38,340 nucleotides of DNA from JAAZLS01 sp964585925 (lineage in GTDB: Bacteria > Bacillota > Dethiobacteria > DTU022): contig CAZPFS010000018.1 of NCBI GenBank assembly GCA_964585925.1, forward strand, positions 1 through 38,340, given 5' to 3'. The position numbers and the translations under genes were made by a program. The notes beneath the pieces were generated by a model, which worked only from the letters and a program-made list of their open reading frames with translations, was not told the origin of the DNA and did no database searches. Shown here piece after piece: positions 21,475-29,696 of the stretch (positions within the stretch are counted from its first letter, which is position 1; each line of letters opens with the position of its first letter).

Positions 21475-23803
21475 TCTTACCATTGACGGCCGGGAGTTGG
21501 AGGCTGTTCCTGGCACCACTATTCTACAGGCGGCCCGGAATGGGGGGATCGATATCCCGACTTTTTGTCACGATCCTGATCTTTCCCCCTCCGGGGCCTG
21601 CCGGATCTGTGTGGTGGAGGTGGAAAAAGCCCGCGCCCTGGTCGCCTCCTGCAGCACTCCGGTTTCCCCGGGGATGGTGGTGCACACCGAATCGGAGCGG
21701 GTGATCCAGGCCCGCAGGGTCATTCTGCGCCTTATTTTGGCCAATCACCCCCTGGATTGCATGACCTGTGAAAAAACCGGCCAGTGCAAGCTGCAGGATT
21801 ACTGTTACCGGTACGGTGTTCGGGCCGGTGACTTTGGCGGAGAAGTCAAACAACTGCCCCCGGATGATACCAATCCCTTCTTTATCCGGGATATGAACAA
21901 GTGTATTCTTTGCGGACGCTGCGTGGGAAAATGTCACGAGATAAACGGAGCGGGAGCCATCGATTTTACGGGCCGGGGGTTTACCACCAATGTATCGCCG
22001 GCATTTGGCGACAGTATTGAAAAATCGAGCTGTGATTTTTGCGGAATGTGTGTTGACGCCTGCCCCGTAGGAGCGTTGATCCCGAAAGCGTCTATTGGCC
22101 AGGGTCGGCCCTGGGAAATTCAAAAAATAAAAACTATTTGCCCCTACTGCGGTACCGGGTGCGCCGTTTATCTGCACGTAAAAGACGGGCGGGTAATCGG
22201 GGCCAGCCCAGATTTTGACAGCCCGGTTAATCGCGGGCACCTTTGCGTCAAGGGGCATTTTGGCTGGGATTTCATCCACTGCCCGGAAAGACTTACCGCA
22301 CCGCTGATCAGAAAGGGCGGCCAACTGGTGGAAACCGATTGGGAGGAGGCCCTGCAGGCGGTGGCGGAAGGACTATCCGGGATCAGAGATCGCTATGGCG
22401 CCGCGAGCCTGGCCGGTCTGAGTTCCGCTAAAGCCGGCAATGAAGAAAATTACCTTTTCCAGAAATTGATGCGCAGTCTGGGCAGCAATCATGTGGATCA
22501 CTGCGCCCGCCTTCGCCACTCTTCCACCGGGGCCGGTTTGGCCCCCCCCTTTGGCTGCGAGGCGATGACCAACAGTATAGAGGAGATTACCGGAGCTCAT
22601 GTGCTGCTGGTGATCGGTTCAAATACTGCCGAGACTCATCCGGTAATCAGCTACCGCATCCGGGAGGCGGTTCGCCGGGGAACAAAGTTGATCGTGGTTG
22701 ATCCACAGGAAATTGAGCTTACGGAAATCGCCGATTATCATCTGCGTTTGCGTCCGGGAACCGATGTGGCCCTTGTCAACGCGATGATCAATGTGATCAT
22801 CAGCGAGGATCTCCTGGATGCCGATTTTATCCGGGATCGGACCGAAGGGTTTGCAAAACTGAAGGCCGCGGTGTCCGGGTACACTCCCGATCGGGTTGAG
22901 AAAATAACCGGGGTTCCGGCGCCGATGCTGCGTTCGGCGGCCCGCGCCTACGGTGCTGCTGAAAAAGCAGCGATTCTGTATGCCTTGGGTATCACCCGGC
23001 ACACTTCGGGAACCGACAGTGTGCTTTCACTGGCCAACCTGTCCCTGGTTACCGGCAATATAGGCAAACCTTCCGCCGGAGTCAACCCGTTGAGGAGCCA
23101 AAATAACATTCAGGGAGCCTGTGACCTGGGTGCGCTGCCCGATGTGTTTACCGGCTATCAGAAAATAGAAGATCAGGCTGTCCGGGAAAAATTCAGTTCA
23201 GCCTGGGGGGTACCTTTAAACGGCCGGCCCGGGATGGTTGCAGCTAAGATGATGGCGGCCGTTCTGAATAAAGAGATCAGAGGGATGTACATTATGGGAG
23301 AGAATCCGGTGTCAGGCGAGGCTAATGCCGGCTATTCCCAGGAGGTTCTGCGCTCGCTCGAGTTTCTGGTGGTGCAGGACATATTCATGACCGACGCCGC
23401 CCGCGTTGCCGATATCGTTCTGCCGGCAGCCGCCTGGGCGGAAAAACTCGGCACCTACACCAACACTGAACGCCGGGTGCAGTTGAGCTTTCCGGCGGTT
23501 GCTCCTCCCGGAAAAGCCCGCCCGGGTTGGGAAATATTGACGGAGCTTGGCCGGCGGCTGGATTTTAATTGGGATTACCGCGGGCCAAAAGATGTTTTCA
23601 CCGAGATAACCGGTTTGACTCCCAGCTACAGCGGGCTTTCCTATCGGAGATTGCGGGAGCGGGGGATTCAATGGCCCTGCCCGACGTCGGAACACCCGGG
23701 GACCGCTTTTCTGCATGAGGACAAATTTGTTCACGGGCCGGGGGTATTCACGCCTGTGGAATACAAGCCTTCTGCAGAAAAAACCTGTAATCCATCCTCT
23801 TAG
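21461..23803 (+). CDS. Formate dehydrogenase alpha-like subunit, active-site Cys/Sec replaced and C-terminus missing
   Basis: 780 residues. The N-terminal part is complete: a [2Fe-2S] domain (Cys36, 47, 50, 64), a His-Cys3 [4Fe-4S] site (His96, Cys100, 103, 109), two [4Fe-4S] motifs (Cys148-158, Cys191-201) and the FDH-type [4Fe-4S] motif (Cys227, 230, 234, 262). The molybdopterin oxidoreductase core follows. In formate dehydrogenases the catalytic Cys or Sec precedes a His in a DHCARLx-His context. Here that codon is CGC (22514-22516), giving Arg352 in DHCARLRHSSTGAGL. The protein ends after FTPVEYKPSAE plus seven residues, so it lacks the roughly 110-residue molybdopterin-dinucleotide domain of NAD-linked FDH alpha subunits. 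A strong GGAGG precedes the ATG. Either it is a decaying FDH or a non-catalytic relative. Confidence 0.85.
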   Translation: MSAINLTIDGRELEAVPGTTILQAARNGGIDIPTFCHDPDLSPSGACRICVVEVEKARALVASCSTPVSPGMVVHTESERVIQARRVILRLILANHPLDCMTCEKTGQCKLQDYCYRYGVRAGDFGGEVKQLPPDDTNPFFIRDMNKCILCGRCVGKCHEINGAGAIDFTGRGFTTNVSPAFGDSIEKSSCDFCGMCVDACPVGALIPKASIGQGRPWEIQKIKTICPYCGTGCAVYLHVKDGRVIGASPDFDSPVNRGHLCVKGHFGWDFIHCPERLTAPLIRKGGQLVETDWEEALQAVAEGLSGIRDRYGAASLAGLSSAKAGNEENYLFQKLMRSLGSNHVDHCARLRHSSTGAGLAPPFGCEAMTNSIEEITGAHVLLVIGSNTAETHPVISYRIREAVRRGTKLIVVDPQEIELTEIADYHLRLRPGTDVALVNAMINVIISEDLLDADFIRDRTEGFAKLKAAVSGYTPDRVEKITGVPAPMLRSAARAYGAAEKAAILYALGITRHTSGTDSVLSLANLSLVTGNIGKPSAGVNPLRSQNNIQGACDLGALPDVFTGYQKIEDQAVREKFSSAWGVPLNGRPGMVAAKMMAAVLNKEIRGMYIMGENPVSGEANAGYSQEVLRSLEFLVVQDIFMTDAARVADIVLPAAAWAEKLGTYTNTERRVQLSFPAVAPPGKARPGWEILTELGRRLDFNWDYRGPKDVFTEITGLTPSYSGLSYRRLRERGIQWPCPTSEHPGTAFLHEDKFVHGPGVFTPVEYKPSAEKTCNPSS

Positions 23804-23854
23804 TACAAGGTGTGCGCGATGAGAGTTAAAAAAGCCGATTAATGTATACAGATC

Positions 23855-23881
23855 ATGCCCTCGCGGTAGCGGCGGGGGCAT
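23855..23881 (+). other. Ten-pair GC-rich hairpin after the Fdh-like gene
   Basis: ATGCCCTCGC (23855-23864) pairs with GCGGGGGCAT (23872-23881) around a seven-base loop, with one T-G wobble. There is no T-run after it on the plus strand, so if it ends transcription it is not a canonical terminator. It may instead stabilise the mRNA end. Confidence 0.5.
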
Positions 23882-23973
23882 CTTCAGGTACAGTTGCCCC
23901 GCAAAAAAGGTTCTGCTGCGAGGCCGGGCAGGTGTTTGGAAAACCACCGCCTGAAAACAGGAGATGAACCGCC

Positions 23974-25008
23974 TTGTATTCGAAACACAAATTTATATTT
24001 GAAGATGCCCGCCGGTTGGCGAACCACCCTGCGGAGAGCATCGAGCTGGTGGTAACTTCGCCCCCCTACCCAATGGTAGCCATGTGGGATACTTTTTTTA
24101 CGGATCTCAACCCCGATATCGGCTACGCCCTTGCAGCGGGCGACGGCCGGAGATCATTTGAACTCATGCACCAAATGCTTGACGAAATCTGGGAGCTGCT
24201 GCCCGGAATTCTGAGCCCCGGAGCGTTTGTCTGTATAAATATCGGGGATGCCGTCCGTACGGTGCAGGGGCAATTCCAACTGTTTCCAAATCAGGCCCGT
24301 ATCCAGAAAAAATTCATGGAGTTGGGCTTTGATCTGCTGCCGGCAATCCTGTGGCGCAAGCAGACCAATGTTCCCAACAAATTTATGGGTTCCGGCATGC
24401 TGCCGGCCGGGGCTTATGTTACCCTGGAGCATGAGTATATCATCATCTTCAGAAAGGGTGGGAAAAGAAAGTTTTTGACGGAGCAAGCCAGGCAAAACCG
24501 CCTGCAGAGCGCTTTGTTCTGGGAAGAAAGAAATGTCTGGTACTCGGATCTTTGGGGCTTCAAGGGAATCAGGCAGGCCACCGGCAATTCGGAGATCAGG
24601 GTGCGCAGCGCCGCCTTTCCCTTGCTGCTGCCTTTCCGTCTGGTCAACATGTATTCCGTGTTTGGGGACACGGTGCTGGATCCCTTTCTGGGCACGGGAA
24701 CCACCTCCCTGGCGGCGATGGCCGCCGGGAGAAATAGCCTGGGCTGCGAGTTGGATGTAAATTTTGAAGGGTTGATCCGGGCCCGCATCCTTGAAAGCCG
24801 GGATACCCTGAAAGAATTGAACCGGCAGCGCATAGCCGATCACCTGGAATTTGTGAACACCCGCCGGGAAGAGGGGAAACAACTTAAACATATAAATGAA
24901 CATTATAAGTTTCCGGTGATGACCAGGCAGGAGGTCAGCCTGAGGTTGCCCTTAATGGAGTCGGTAAAGGAAATAGAAAAGAACGGCTACTTTGCCTACT
25001 ACAGCTAA
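23974..25008 (+). CDS. DNA methyltransferase, class beta (N4-cytosine or N6-adenine)
   Basis: A 344-residue AdoMet-dependent DNA methyltransferase. The catalytic motif IV TSPPYP is at residues 28-33, and the AdoMet motif I region DPFLGTGTT at 236-244 is followed by GRNSLGCELD. The order IV then I defines the beta class (as in PF01555). The Ser in TSPPY fits N4-cytosine or N6-adenine methylation. The central segment holds the presumed target-recognition part. No restriction endonuclease gene is beside it, so it is an orphan enzyme or has a distant partner. The start is a TTG with AGGAG nine bases upstream. It follows the truncated Fdh-like gene by 170 bases and may mark a rearrangement junction. 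Confidence 0.88.
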   Translation: MYSKHKFIFEDARRLANHPAESIELVVTSPPYPMVAMWDTFFTDLNPDIGYALAAGDGRRSFELMHQMLDEIWELLPGILSPGAFVCINIGDAVRTVQGQFQLFPNQARIQKKFMELGFDLLPAILWRKQTNVPNKFMGSGMLPAGAYVTLEHEYIIIFRKGGKRKFLTEQARQNRLQSALFWEERNVWYSDLWGFKGIRQATGNSEIRVRSAAFPLLLPFRLVNMYSVFGDTVLDPFLGTGTTSLAAMAAGRNSLGCELDVNFEGLIRARILESRDTLKELNRQRIADHLEFVNTRREEGKQLKHINEHYKFPVMTRQEVSLRLPLMESVKEIEKNGYFAYYS

Positions 25009-25157
25009 CCGCAGACGGGGTTTTGAGCCGGATGGCTTTAATCCTAAATCCGTTTATATTCTTCACCAGCCACCCCCGCAGCTGTTTGGAACCAACCCAA
25101 GTCGCCGTCTCCGTGGCTGCCTGGCTGGTGGGGTTGACGCTTTCTCTTCCGAATATG

Positions 25158-25655
25158 CTAGGGCTCGATTGGGAAAGGCCCCATAAATCCTCGGGGCATT
25201 CCGTTGGGTGCGAGCAGTTCCTCGCCCTCCACCAATATTTTTACCTTTTCGATTTCCTTAAACTGGGTCAAGGTATTGACCACCGAACCCACGCCGATTA
25301 ATTCGGCTATACTGCCGCTAAACCGGTTAAATTCTTTACTGAAATCAACAATCAGAGCTTCTTCCTGTTTAATGGTGCTGTACACAGTTGTTTTTGGATC
25401 AATATTGGCAGTATAATCGGGGTTATAGGGTCCCTTGATCAGTTCGCCCAACACAGCCTTGTACTTGTCTTCCCCCGGAGGCAAGGAAATTTGGTGTTGT
25501 TCCGTTGACATTTTTTCATTTCCTTCACTTCCGAAAAATAGGGTTACATTTTCTACAGTGGTTTGATTATGGGTGTTCTGCCTTATGCACCCGCTCAAGG
25601 CCACTCCGGTGATCAGAAAAACAATCAGCCAGCACATCCTATTGCGGACCGGCAT
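25158..25655 (-). CDS. GerMN-domain lipoprotein
   Basis: A 165-residue exported lipoprotein. The basic start MPVRNRM is followed by a hydrophobic helix and the lipobox LSGC with lipidated Cys23. The mature part has one GerMN domain (VTLFFGSEGNEKMSTEQHQI, then KAVLGELIKGP, IKQEEALIVDFSKEFNRF, and NTLTQFKEIEKVKILVEGEE). GerMN domains occur in the spore-germination and sporulation protein GerM and in related envelope lipoproteins. The ATG at 25653-25655 is preferred over one at 25676 because a GGAGG lies 11 bases upstream of it and downstream of the other. A TGGTATAAT extended -10 is seen at 25693-25698. The role is likely in the envelope or spore. Confidence 0.88.
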   Translation of the reverse strand: MPVRNRMCWLIVFLITGVALSGCIRQNTHNQTTVENVTLFFGSEGNEKMSTEQHQISLPPGEDKYKAVLGELIKGPYNPDYTANIDPKTTVYSTIKQEEALIVDFSKEFNRFSGSIAELIGVGSVVNTLTQFKEIEKVKILVEGEELLAPNGMPRGFMGPFPIEP

Positions 25656-25692
25656 TGAATTTCCAGCCTCCAGCATTGGTAGTAATAAGATT

Positions 25693-25701
25693 ATTATACC
25701 A
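25693..25701 (-). promoter_or_regulatory. Extended -10 promoter of the GerMN gene
   Basis: On the minus strand the sequence TGGTATAAT (an extended -10) lies about 40 bases before the start codon. No good -35 is visible at 17 bases. Confidence 0.4.
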
Positions 25702-25884
25702 CTTTTGCCTTTGTTGTATGGCCATTCGGTCTTTGGGCCTCGCGGGGTTGTAGATTCGTGTCGGGGAGGAAAATATTAGACCGGCAAAGGTAATCAAAGG
25801 TATTTTTCAAAACAGGTAGAATAAGAAGTTTAAACCGAATTATAACTTAGGTTCTGCAAAAGATCCGAACAACCGGGGGTTGGA

Positions 25885-26670
25885 ATGAACCGGGATGTGG
25901 TGACCTCAAAACAGATAACCGTATTTAAGGATGATCACAGAACCCCAATGGATGATGTAGTGGTTCTGGAAATCCCCCTGACCATCTATCTTAACGGAGA
26001 AGAACTGATCACGCTGCTGTGTACACCCCAGAAACTGGATCGCCTGACCCTGGGGTTTCTTCGTTCCGAAGGGCTGCTTCAATCCTGCGACCAGGTGAAG
26101 ACCCTGCGGGTGGACGAAGAGCGGGGTCTGGTGGAGGTTGAACTTGCCGGAGGGAAGGGCCTGGCCGAAAAACTATACGGCAAAAGGACCATTACTTCGG
26201 GCTGCGGCAAAGGGACCATGTTCTATAGCGCTCTTGATACTCTGCGCAGCAACCCGGTAAACAGCGAGGTAAAATTCGACCGCCGCCAGATCTGGTCTTT
26301 AATGCGTCTGATGCACAAACATTCGGCATTGTACAGGGCCACGGGCGGCGTTCACGGGGCGGCCCTGGTGGATCATCAGCGGGTGCTGTTTTTTTTCGAG
26401 GATATCGGCCGGCACAATGCAGTGGATAAAATAGTGGGTGAATGTCTGATCGGGGGCATTTCCCTGGAGGACAAGGCCCTGATCACCACCGGCAGGCTCA
26501 GCTCGGAGATCCTGTTAAAATCGGCCAAACTCTCCCTACCGGTGTTGATTTCCCGGTCGGCGCCCACATCGCTGACCGTGGAGTTGGCGGAACAGCTCAA
26601 TATAACAGTGATCGGCTTTGCCCGGGGGCTGAGGATGTGTGTCTACACCCATCCCTGGCGGGTTTTGTAG
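25885..26670 (+). CDS. fdhD: FdhD, sulfurtransferase needed for formate dehydrogenase activity
   Basis: A 261-residue FdhD. The early LEIPLTIYLNGEELITLLCTP block is followed by TLGFLRSEGLL, the catalytic-loop motif TSGCGKG with Cys107, then TGGVHGAALVD, FEDIGRHNAVDKIVGECL and TTGRLSSEILLKSA. FdhD carries sulfur from a cysteine desulfurase to the molybdenum or tungsten cofactor before insertion into formate dehydrogenase. The Escherichia coli protein has a CxxC loop. Here the second Cys position is Gly (CGKG), leaving one Cys. The ATG follows GGGGGTTGGA. It lies about 2 kb beyond the Fdh-like gene, separated by the methyltransferase and a reversed lipoprotein gene. Its presence implies a functional formate dehydrogenase somewhere in the cell. 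Confidence 0.95.
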   Translation: MNRDVVTSKQITVFKDDHRTPMDDVVVLEIPLTIYLNGEELITLLCTPQKLDRLTLGFLRSEGLLQSCDQVKTLRVDEERGLVEVELAGGKGLAEKLYGKRTITSGCGKGTMFYSALDTLRSNPVNSEVKFDRRQIWSLMRLMHKHSALYRATGGVHGAALVDHQRVLFFFEDIGRHNAVDKIVGECLIGGISLEDKALITTGRLSSEILLKSAKLSLPVLISRSAPTSLTVELAEQLNITVIGFARGLRMCVYTHPWRVL

Positions 26671-26697
26671 CCAGTTCCCGGCTTTTTGGTTGATCGG

Positions 26698-27537
26698 CTA
26701 GGGATCTTCGAGCAAATCGGGAGCCACAACGAGGTTTTTGGCGGTTAGATTAACCTGGTCAACATTGAAGCCGGTTAGGTATTCCACCTGTTGTTTTATA
26801 GTCTGCTGGGCGGCTTCCATTGCTCCTACCAGATTATCGGCAACAAAAAGTGTGAGATCAACATTGAATACCAGATAATCGCCGGAGGCAATTACCTCGG
26901 TTTTAGTGGCTTTGCAGATTCCCGGTATTTCTTCGGCAATATGGGCTACCAGATCGGAGATCACATGCTCATTGATATAAAAAGTTCCCAGGGAGCTGTA
27001 AATAGGGCGAACAATGGAACGTTCAACCGCTACTTGCCGTTCTCTGGGGTGTGAACGTCCGAAAAATGAAAGCCAGGGATCGATTAAATATCCGGGGAAA
27101 TCTTTTTTTACAGCCAGCGTGGGCAAGGGAAGCGCATGGCAGTTTTCCTTTTCCCTGATGGTCAGGGCAGTTTGTATGGATTTGGAGGTGGCCACATCTT
27201 CAATATTTATATAGTGCTGTGGGTGATCCCGGCCCGCCCTTTCGGCGATCACCCGGGACATTCGGCGGGAGGTGGCCAGGATCAGTAGTTTTTCAGGATT
27301 TATTTCGGCCAGCTTCTCCCTGATCTGCCGGGCATGTTCGGGATCATTCAGCAGCGCTCTTTTGACGGCTCCAAACCGGGTCCGTTCTCTCTTGGCAGAA
27401 CGTCCGGCCAGCACGCTGTTTCTGGTGATCAACAGTCCGTCGTCCAGGATATAATTGATATCGTATTGGTAAGCCAGCAATGGGGCCAGGTGGCTTTTAC
27501 CGGTTCCACTGGCTCCAATCAGGGCATATATCTCCAT
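26698..27537 (-). CDS. P-loop NTPase fused to an Asp23/Gls24-like domain
   Basis: A 279-residue two-domain protein. Residues 1-165 are a P-loop NTPase with Walker A GASGTGKS (8-15), a DDGLLITRNSVLAG segment and a LLILATSRRM strand, resembling a small kinase or AAA-like ATPase. Residues 167-272 match the Asp23/Gls24 (DUF322) pattern: IVRPIYSSLGTFYINEHVIS, DLVAHIAEEIPGI, DYLVFNVDLTLFVADNLVGA, and QQTIKQQVEYLTGFNVDQVN. Asp23-type proteins line the membrane in Gram-positive bacteria and respond to envelope stress. The fusion suggests nucleotide-controlled assembly at the envelope, which is inference. GGGAG precedes the ATG. It faces fdhD (27-base gap) and is divergent from aroA. Confidence 0.82.
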   Translation of the reverse strand: MEIYALIGASGTGKSHLAPLLAYQYDINYILDDGLLITRNSVLAGRSAKRERTRFGAVKRALLNDPEHARQIREKLAEINPEKLLILATSRRMSRVIAERAGRDHPQHYINIEDVATSKSIQTALTIREKENCHALPLPTLAVKKDFPGYLIDPWLSFFGRSHPRERQVAVERSIVRPIYSSLGTFYINEHVISDLVAHIAEEIPGICKATKTEVIASGDYLVFNVDLTLFVADNLVGAMEAAQQTIKQQVEYLTGFNVDQVNLTAKNLVVAPDLLEDP

Positions 27538-27679
27538 ATTTTCTCCCTGAATCTCTTGGAAAAGTAATATAATTATAACATATTATTGACAGGCGTTTTT
27601 TATTGGGGACCGGCAAATATTAACCGCCATCAGGGTTCCGGGTTTCCAGCCGGAACAAAACGATTATAGGGGGGATCCG

Positions 27680-28960
27680 GTGATAATTGTTACCTCGCCT
27701 CCTGATAAATTTGAGGGTGTGGTAAGTCTGCCCGGGGACAAATCTATCTCCCACCGGGCGGCGATTATCGGCGCGCTGGCCCGGGGAACAACCCGGATCA
27801 GAGGATTTGCCGATTCCCGGGATTGCCGGTCCACGGTTCACTGCTTGAAATCCTTGGGGGTAAATATCAGCCGGGAATCGGACCTCCTGGTAGTTGAAGG
27901 AAAAGAAATGAAGCTTTCGCCCCCCCGGGGCAAACTGGATGCAGGCAATTCGGGGACCACCGCCCGGCTGATTCTGGGGCTCCTGGCGGGGCAGCCCTTT
28001 GCCAGTGTATTGACCGGTGATCGCTTTCTCCGGCGGAGGCCCATGGCCAGGGTGGTGGAACCGCTGAAGATGATGGGGGCGGCGATACAAGGCCGGGGAT
28101 CCTGTTTGCCGGTCAGCATAACCGGGGCTGATTTAAAGCCGATCGATTATCATTCCCCCGTAGCCAGCGCCCAGGTCAAATCAGCTCTCCTGCTGGCGGG
28201 GCTGTATCCCTCCGGGGGGATCACCTCCGTGACAGAGCCATCACCTAGCCGGGATCACACTGAAATAATGCTGCGCCGGTTTGGGGTTCGGGTGGACTCC
28301 GACGGTTGCCGGGTCAGTATTGCCGGCGGCCAGGAACCCCGCGGGGTTTCTCTGCAGATTCCCGGCGATATTTCCTCGGCGGGGTTTATTATAGTGGCGG
28401 CCAGCATTATTCCCGGAGCAAGAGTGCTGCTCAAAGATGTCGGGGTTAATCCCACCCGTAGGGGATTGATTGACTTGCTTTTCCAAATGGGGGCCGGCAT
28501 TGAAATGCAGAACTTGCGCTGCTGGTCGGGGGAACCGGTGGCAGATATATTTGTCCGGGGAGATCGTCCGCTGAAAGGGATCACCGTAGGAGGCGCAATT
28601 ATCCCCAAAGTAATCGATGAGCTGCCGGTGCTCACTGTGGCGGCGGCGGTTGCCGAGGGAAAAACGGTAATCCGGGACGCTTCAGAGCTGCGGGTCAAAG
28701 AATCCAACCGGATTGCCGCCCTGGCCGGAGAGCTCTCCAAGCTGGGAGCAATAATTTCCGAACAGCCTGACGGGCTGATTATAGAAGGAGGAAAACCGCT
28801 GCAGGGTGCGGTAGTGGACAGTCGCGGGGATCACCGGATCGCTATGACCATGGCCATTGCCGGGCTGGTGGCCGGAGGGCGAACCACTGTTTGCGGGGCT
28901 GAGTCCATCAATATTTCGTTTCCGGAATTTCCGGCTCACCTATCCCGGCTCAGCAAATAA
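27680..28960 (+). CDS. aroA: 3-phosphoshikimate 1-carboxyvinyltransferase (EPSP synthase)
   Basis: A 426-residue enzyme of the shikimate pathway that transfers enolpyruvyl from phosphoenolpyruvate to shikimate-3-phosphate. Signatures are in order: LPGDKSISHRAAI near the start, DAGNSGTTARL, DRFLRRRPMARVVEPL, SAQVKSALLLAGL, VKESNRIAAL and the ending block GDHRIAMTMAIAGL. The two-fold inside-out repeat and the length are normal. The start is a GTG with GGGGGG seven to eight bases upstream. It stands alone, without other aromatic-pathway genes around it. It is divergent from the NTPase-Asp23 gene. The Gly-rich DAGNSGTTAR motif suggests a regular fold, but I make no statement about inhibitor sensitivity. 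Confidence 0.97.
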   Translation: MIIVTSPPDKFEGVVSLPGDKSISHRAAIIGALARGTTRIRGFADSRDCRSTVHCLKSLGVNISRESDLLVVEGKEMKLSPPRGKLDAGNSGTTARLILGLLAGQPFASVLTGDRFLRRRPMARVVEPLKMMGAAIQGRGSCLPVSITGADLKPIDYHSPVASAQVKSALLLAGLYPSGGITSVTEPSPSRDHTEIMLRRFGVRVDSDGCRVSIAGGQEPRGVSLQIPGDISSAGFIIVAASIIPGARVLLKDVGVNPTRRGLIDLLFQMGAGIEMQNLRCWSGEPVADIFVRGDRPLKGITVGGAIIPKVIDELPVLTVAAAVAEGKTVIRDASELRVKESNRIAALAGELSKLGAIISEQPDGLIIEGGKPLQGAVVDSRGDHRIAMTMAIAGLVAGGRTTVCGAESINISFPEFPAHLSRLSK

Positions 28961-29057
28961 ACTATGTTAGGGGAAGAAAAAAGGATTTTTTTTGCGACTA
29001 GTGGAATATATGGTATTACCTTTTGCAGTTGCCAAATACTGAGGTGGAGGGGTACCA

Positions 29058-29663
29058 ATGGCCCGATGCCTTGTGTGGAGATTGCTACTGTTAACAGGGA
29101 TATGCCTTACCTTGGGCTTGAGCGGTTGCGCCGAAATGAGCCCGGACGCCAGGGAAATTGGCGGGCTCGAGGCCGCCGGACCTCCCGGCGAGTTGAGATG
29201 TCAGGGTAAAGGCAGCGCCGGCAGCGATATTGTTGTACAGAGTTCTGTTTTTCCTTCCGAGGTGGAAGGCCTGCAGTTGATCAGCATGTTGTCGGGCGAA
29301 GAAGCCTGCAATCTTATGAATGGCTTTTTTGGTTCCGGATGTAATATTAAAGAAGCATATATTGCTGAATACAGCGGACAGAATATGGAGCTGGTATTCT
29401 GGATTACCGAGATGCCGAATGAACAGTGTGCCGCAAATCTGTTGGAACAGATGAACAGCCGAACTATAAAAAGCGATTCTTTTACCGGACATCAATGTAT
29501 TGCAGACGGGGATGTAGGGAAAATTTACTATGTCCGGGTTAAAGGGAACCATCCGATATTTGCCCACAATTACTATTACTGCAGACAAAACAAGGTGTAC
29601 TGGGTAAATCTGTCGGGGGATAAACCGCTGGCGGTGCTGAAAAAATTTATGATGAGACTATGA
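29058..29663 (+). CDS. Lipoprotein of unknown function
   Basis: A 201-residue exported lipoprotein: MARCLVWRLLLL, then a hydrophobic segment and the lipobox LSGC with Cys24 as the lipid site. The mature domain has no family I recognise. It is Cys-containing (six Cys after the lipid Cys) and has mixed alpha/beta composition, including MELVFWITEMPNEQCAANLL and a C-terminal NYYYCRQNKVYWVNLSGD that reads like a beta-rich core. GGAGGGG lies before the ATG. It is monocistronic: aroA ends 97 bases before it and a weak terminator follows at 29668-29696. It could be a small envelope or redox-related protein, but no function can be assigned. Confidence 0.8.
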   Translation: MARCLVWRLLLLTGICLTLGLSGCAEMSPDAREIGGLEAAGPPGELRCQGKGSAGSDIVVQSSVFPSEVEGLQLISMLSGEEACNLMNGFFGSGCNIKEAYIAEYSGQNMELVFWITEMPNEQCAANLLEQMNSRTIKSDSFTGHQCIADGDVGKIYYVRVKGNHPIFAHNYYYCRQNKVYWVNLSGDKPLAVLKKFMMRL

Positions 29664-29667
29664 TCAA

Positions 29668-29696
29668 GAGGGAAATTCAATATACGTGTTTCCCTT
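29668..29696 (+). terminator. Possible terminator after the lipoprotein gene
   Basis: GAGGGAAA (29668-29675) pairs with TTTCCCTT (29689-29696), with one G-T pair, around a 13-base loop. AT-rich sequence without a strong T-run follows. Confidence 0.45.

Noticed and set aside
25023..25301. Plus-strand frame of 92 codons with a hydrophobic stretch after the methyltransferase
   Set aside because: It overlaps the well-supported GerMN gene on the other strand for about half its length and has no ribosome site.
27585..27590. TTGACA upstream of aroA as a -35 element
   Set aside because: No -10-like hexamer is present at 16-18 bases downstream.
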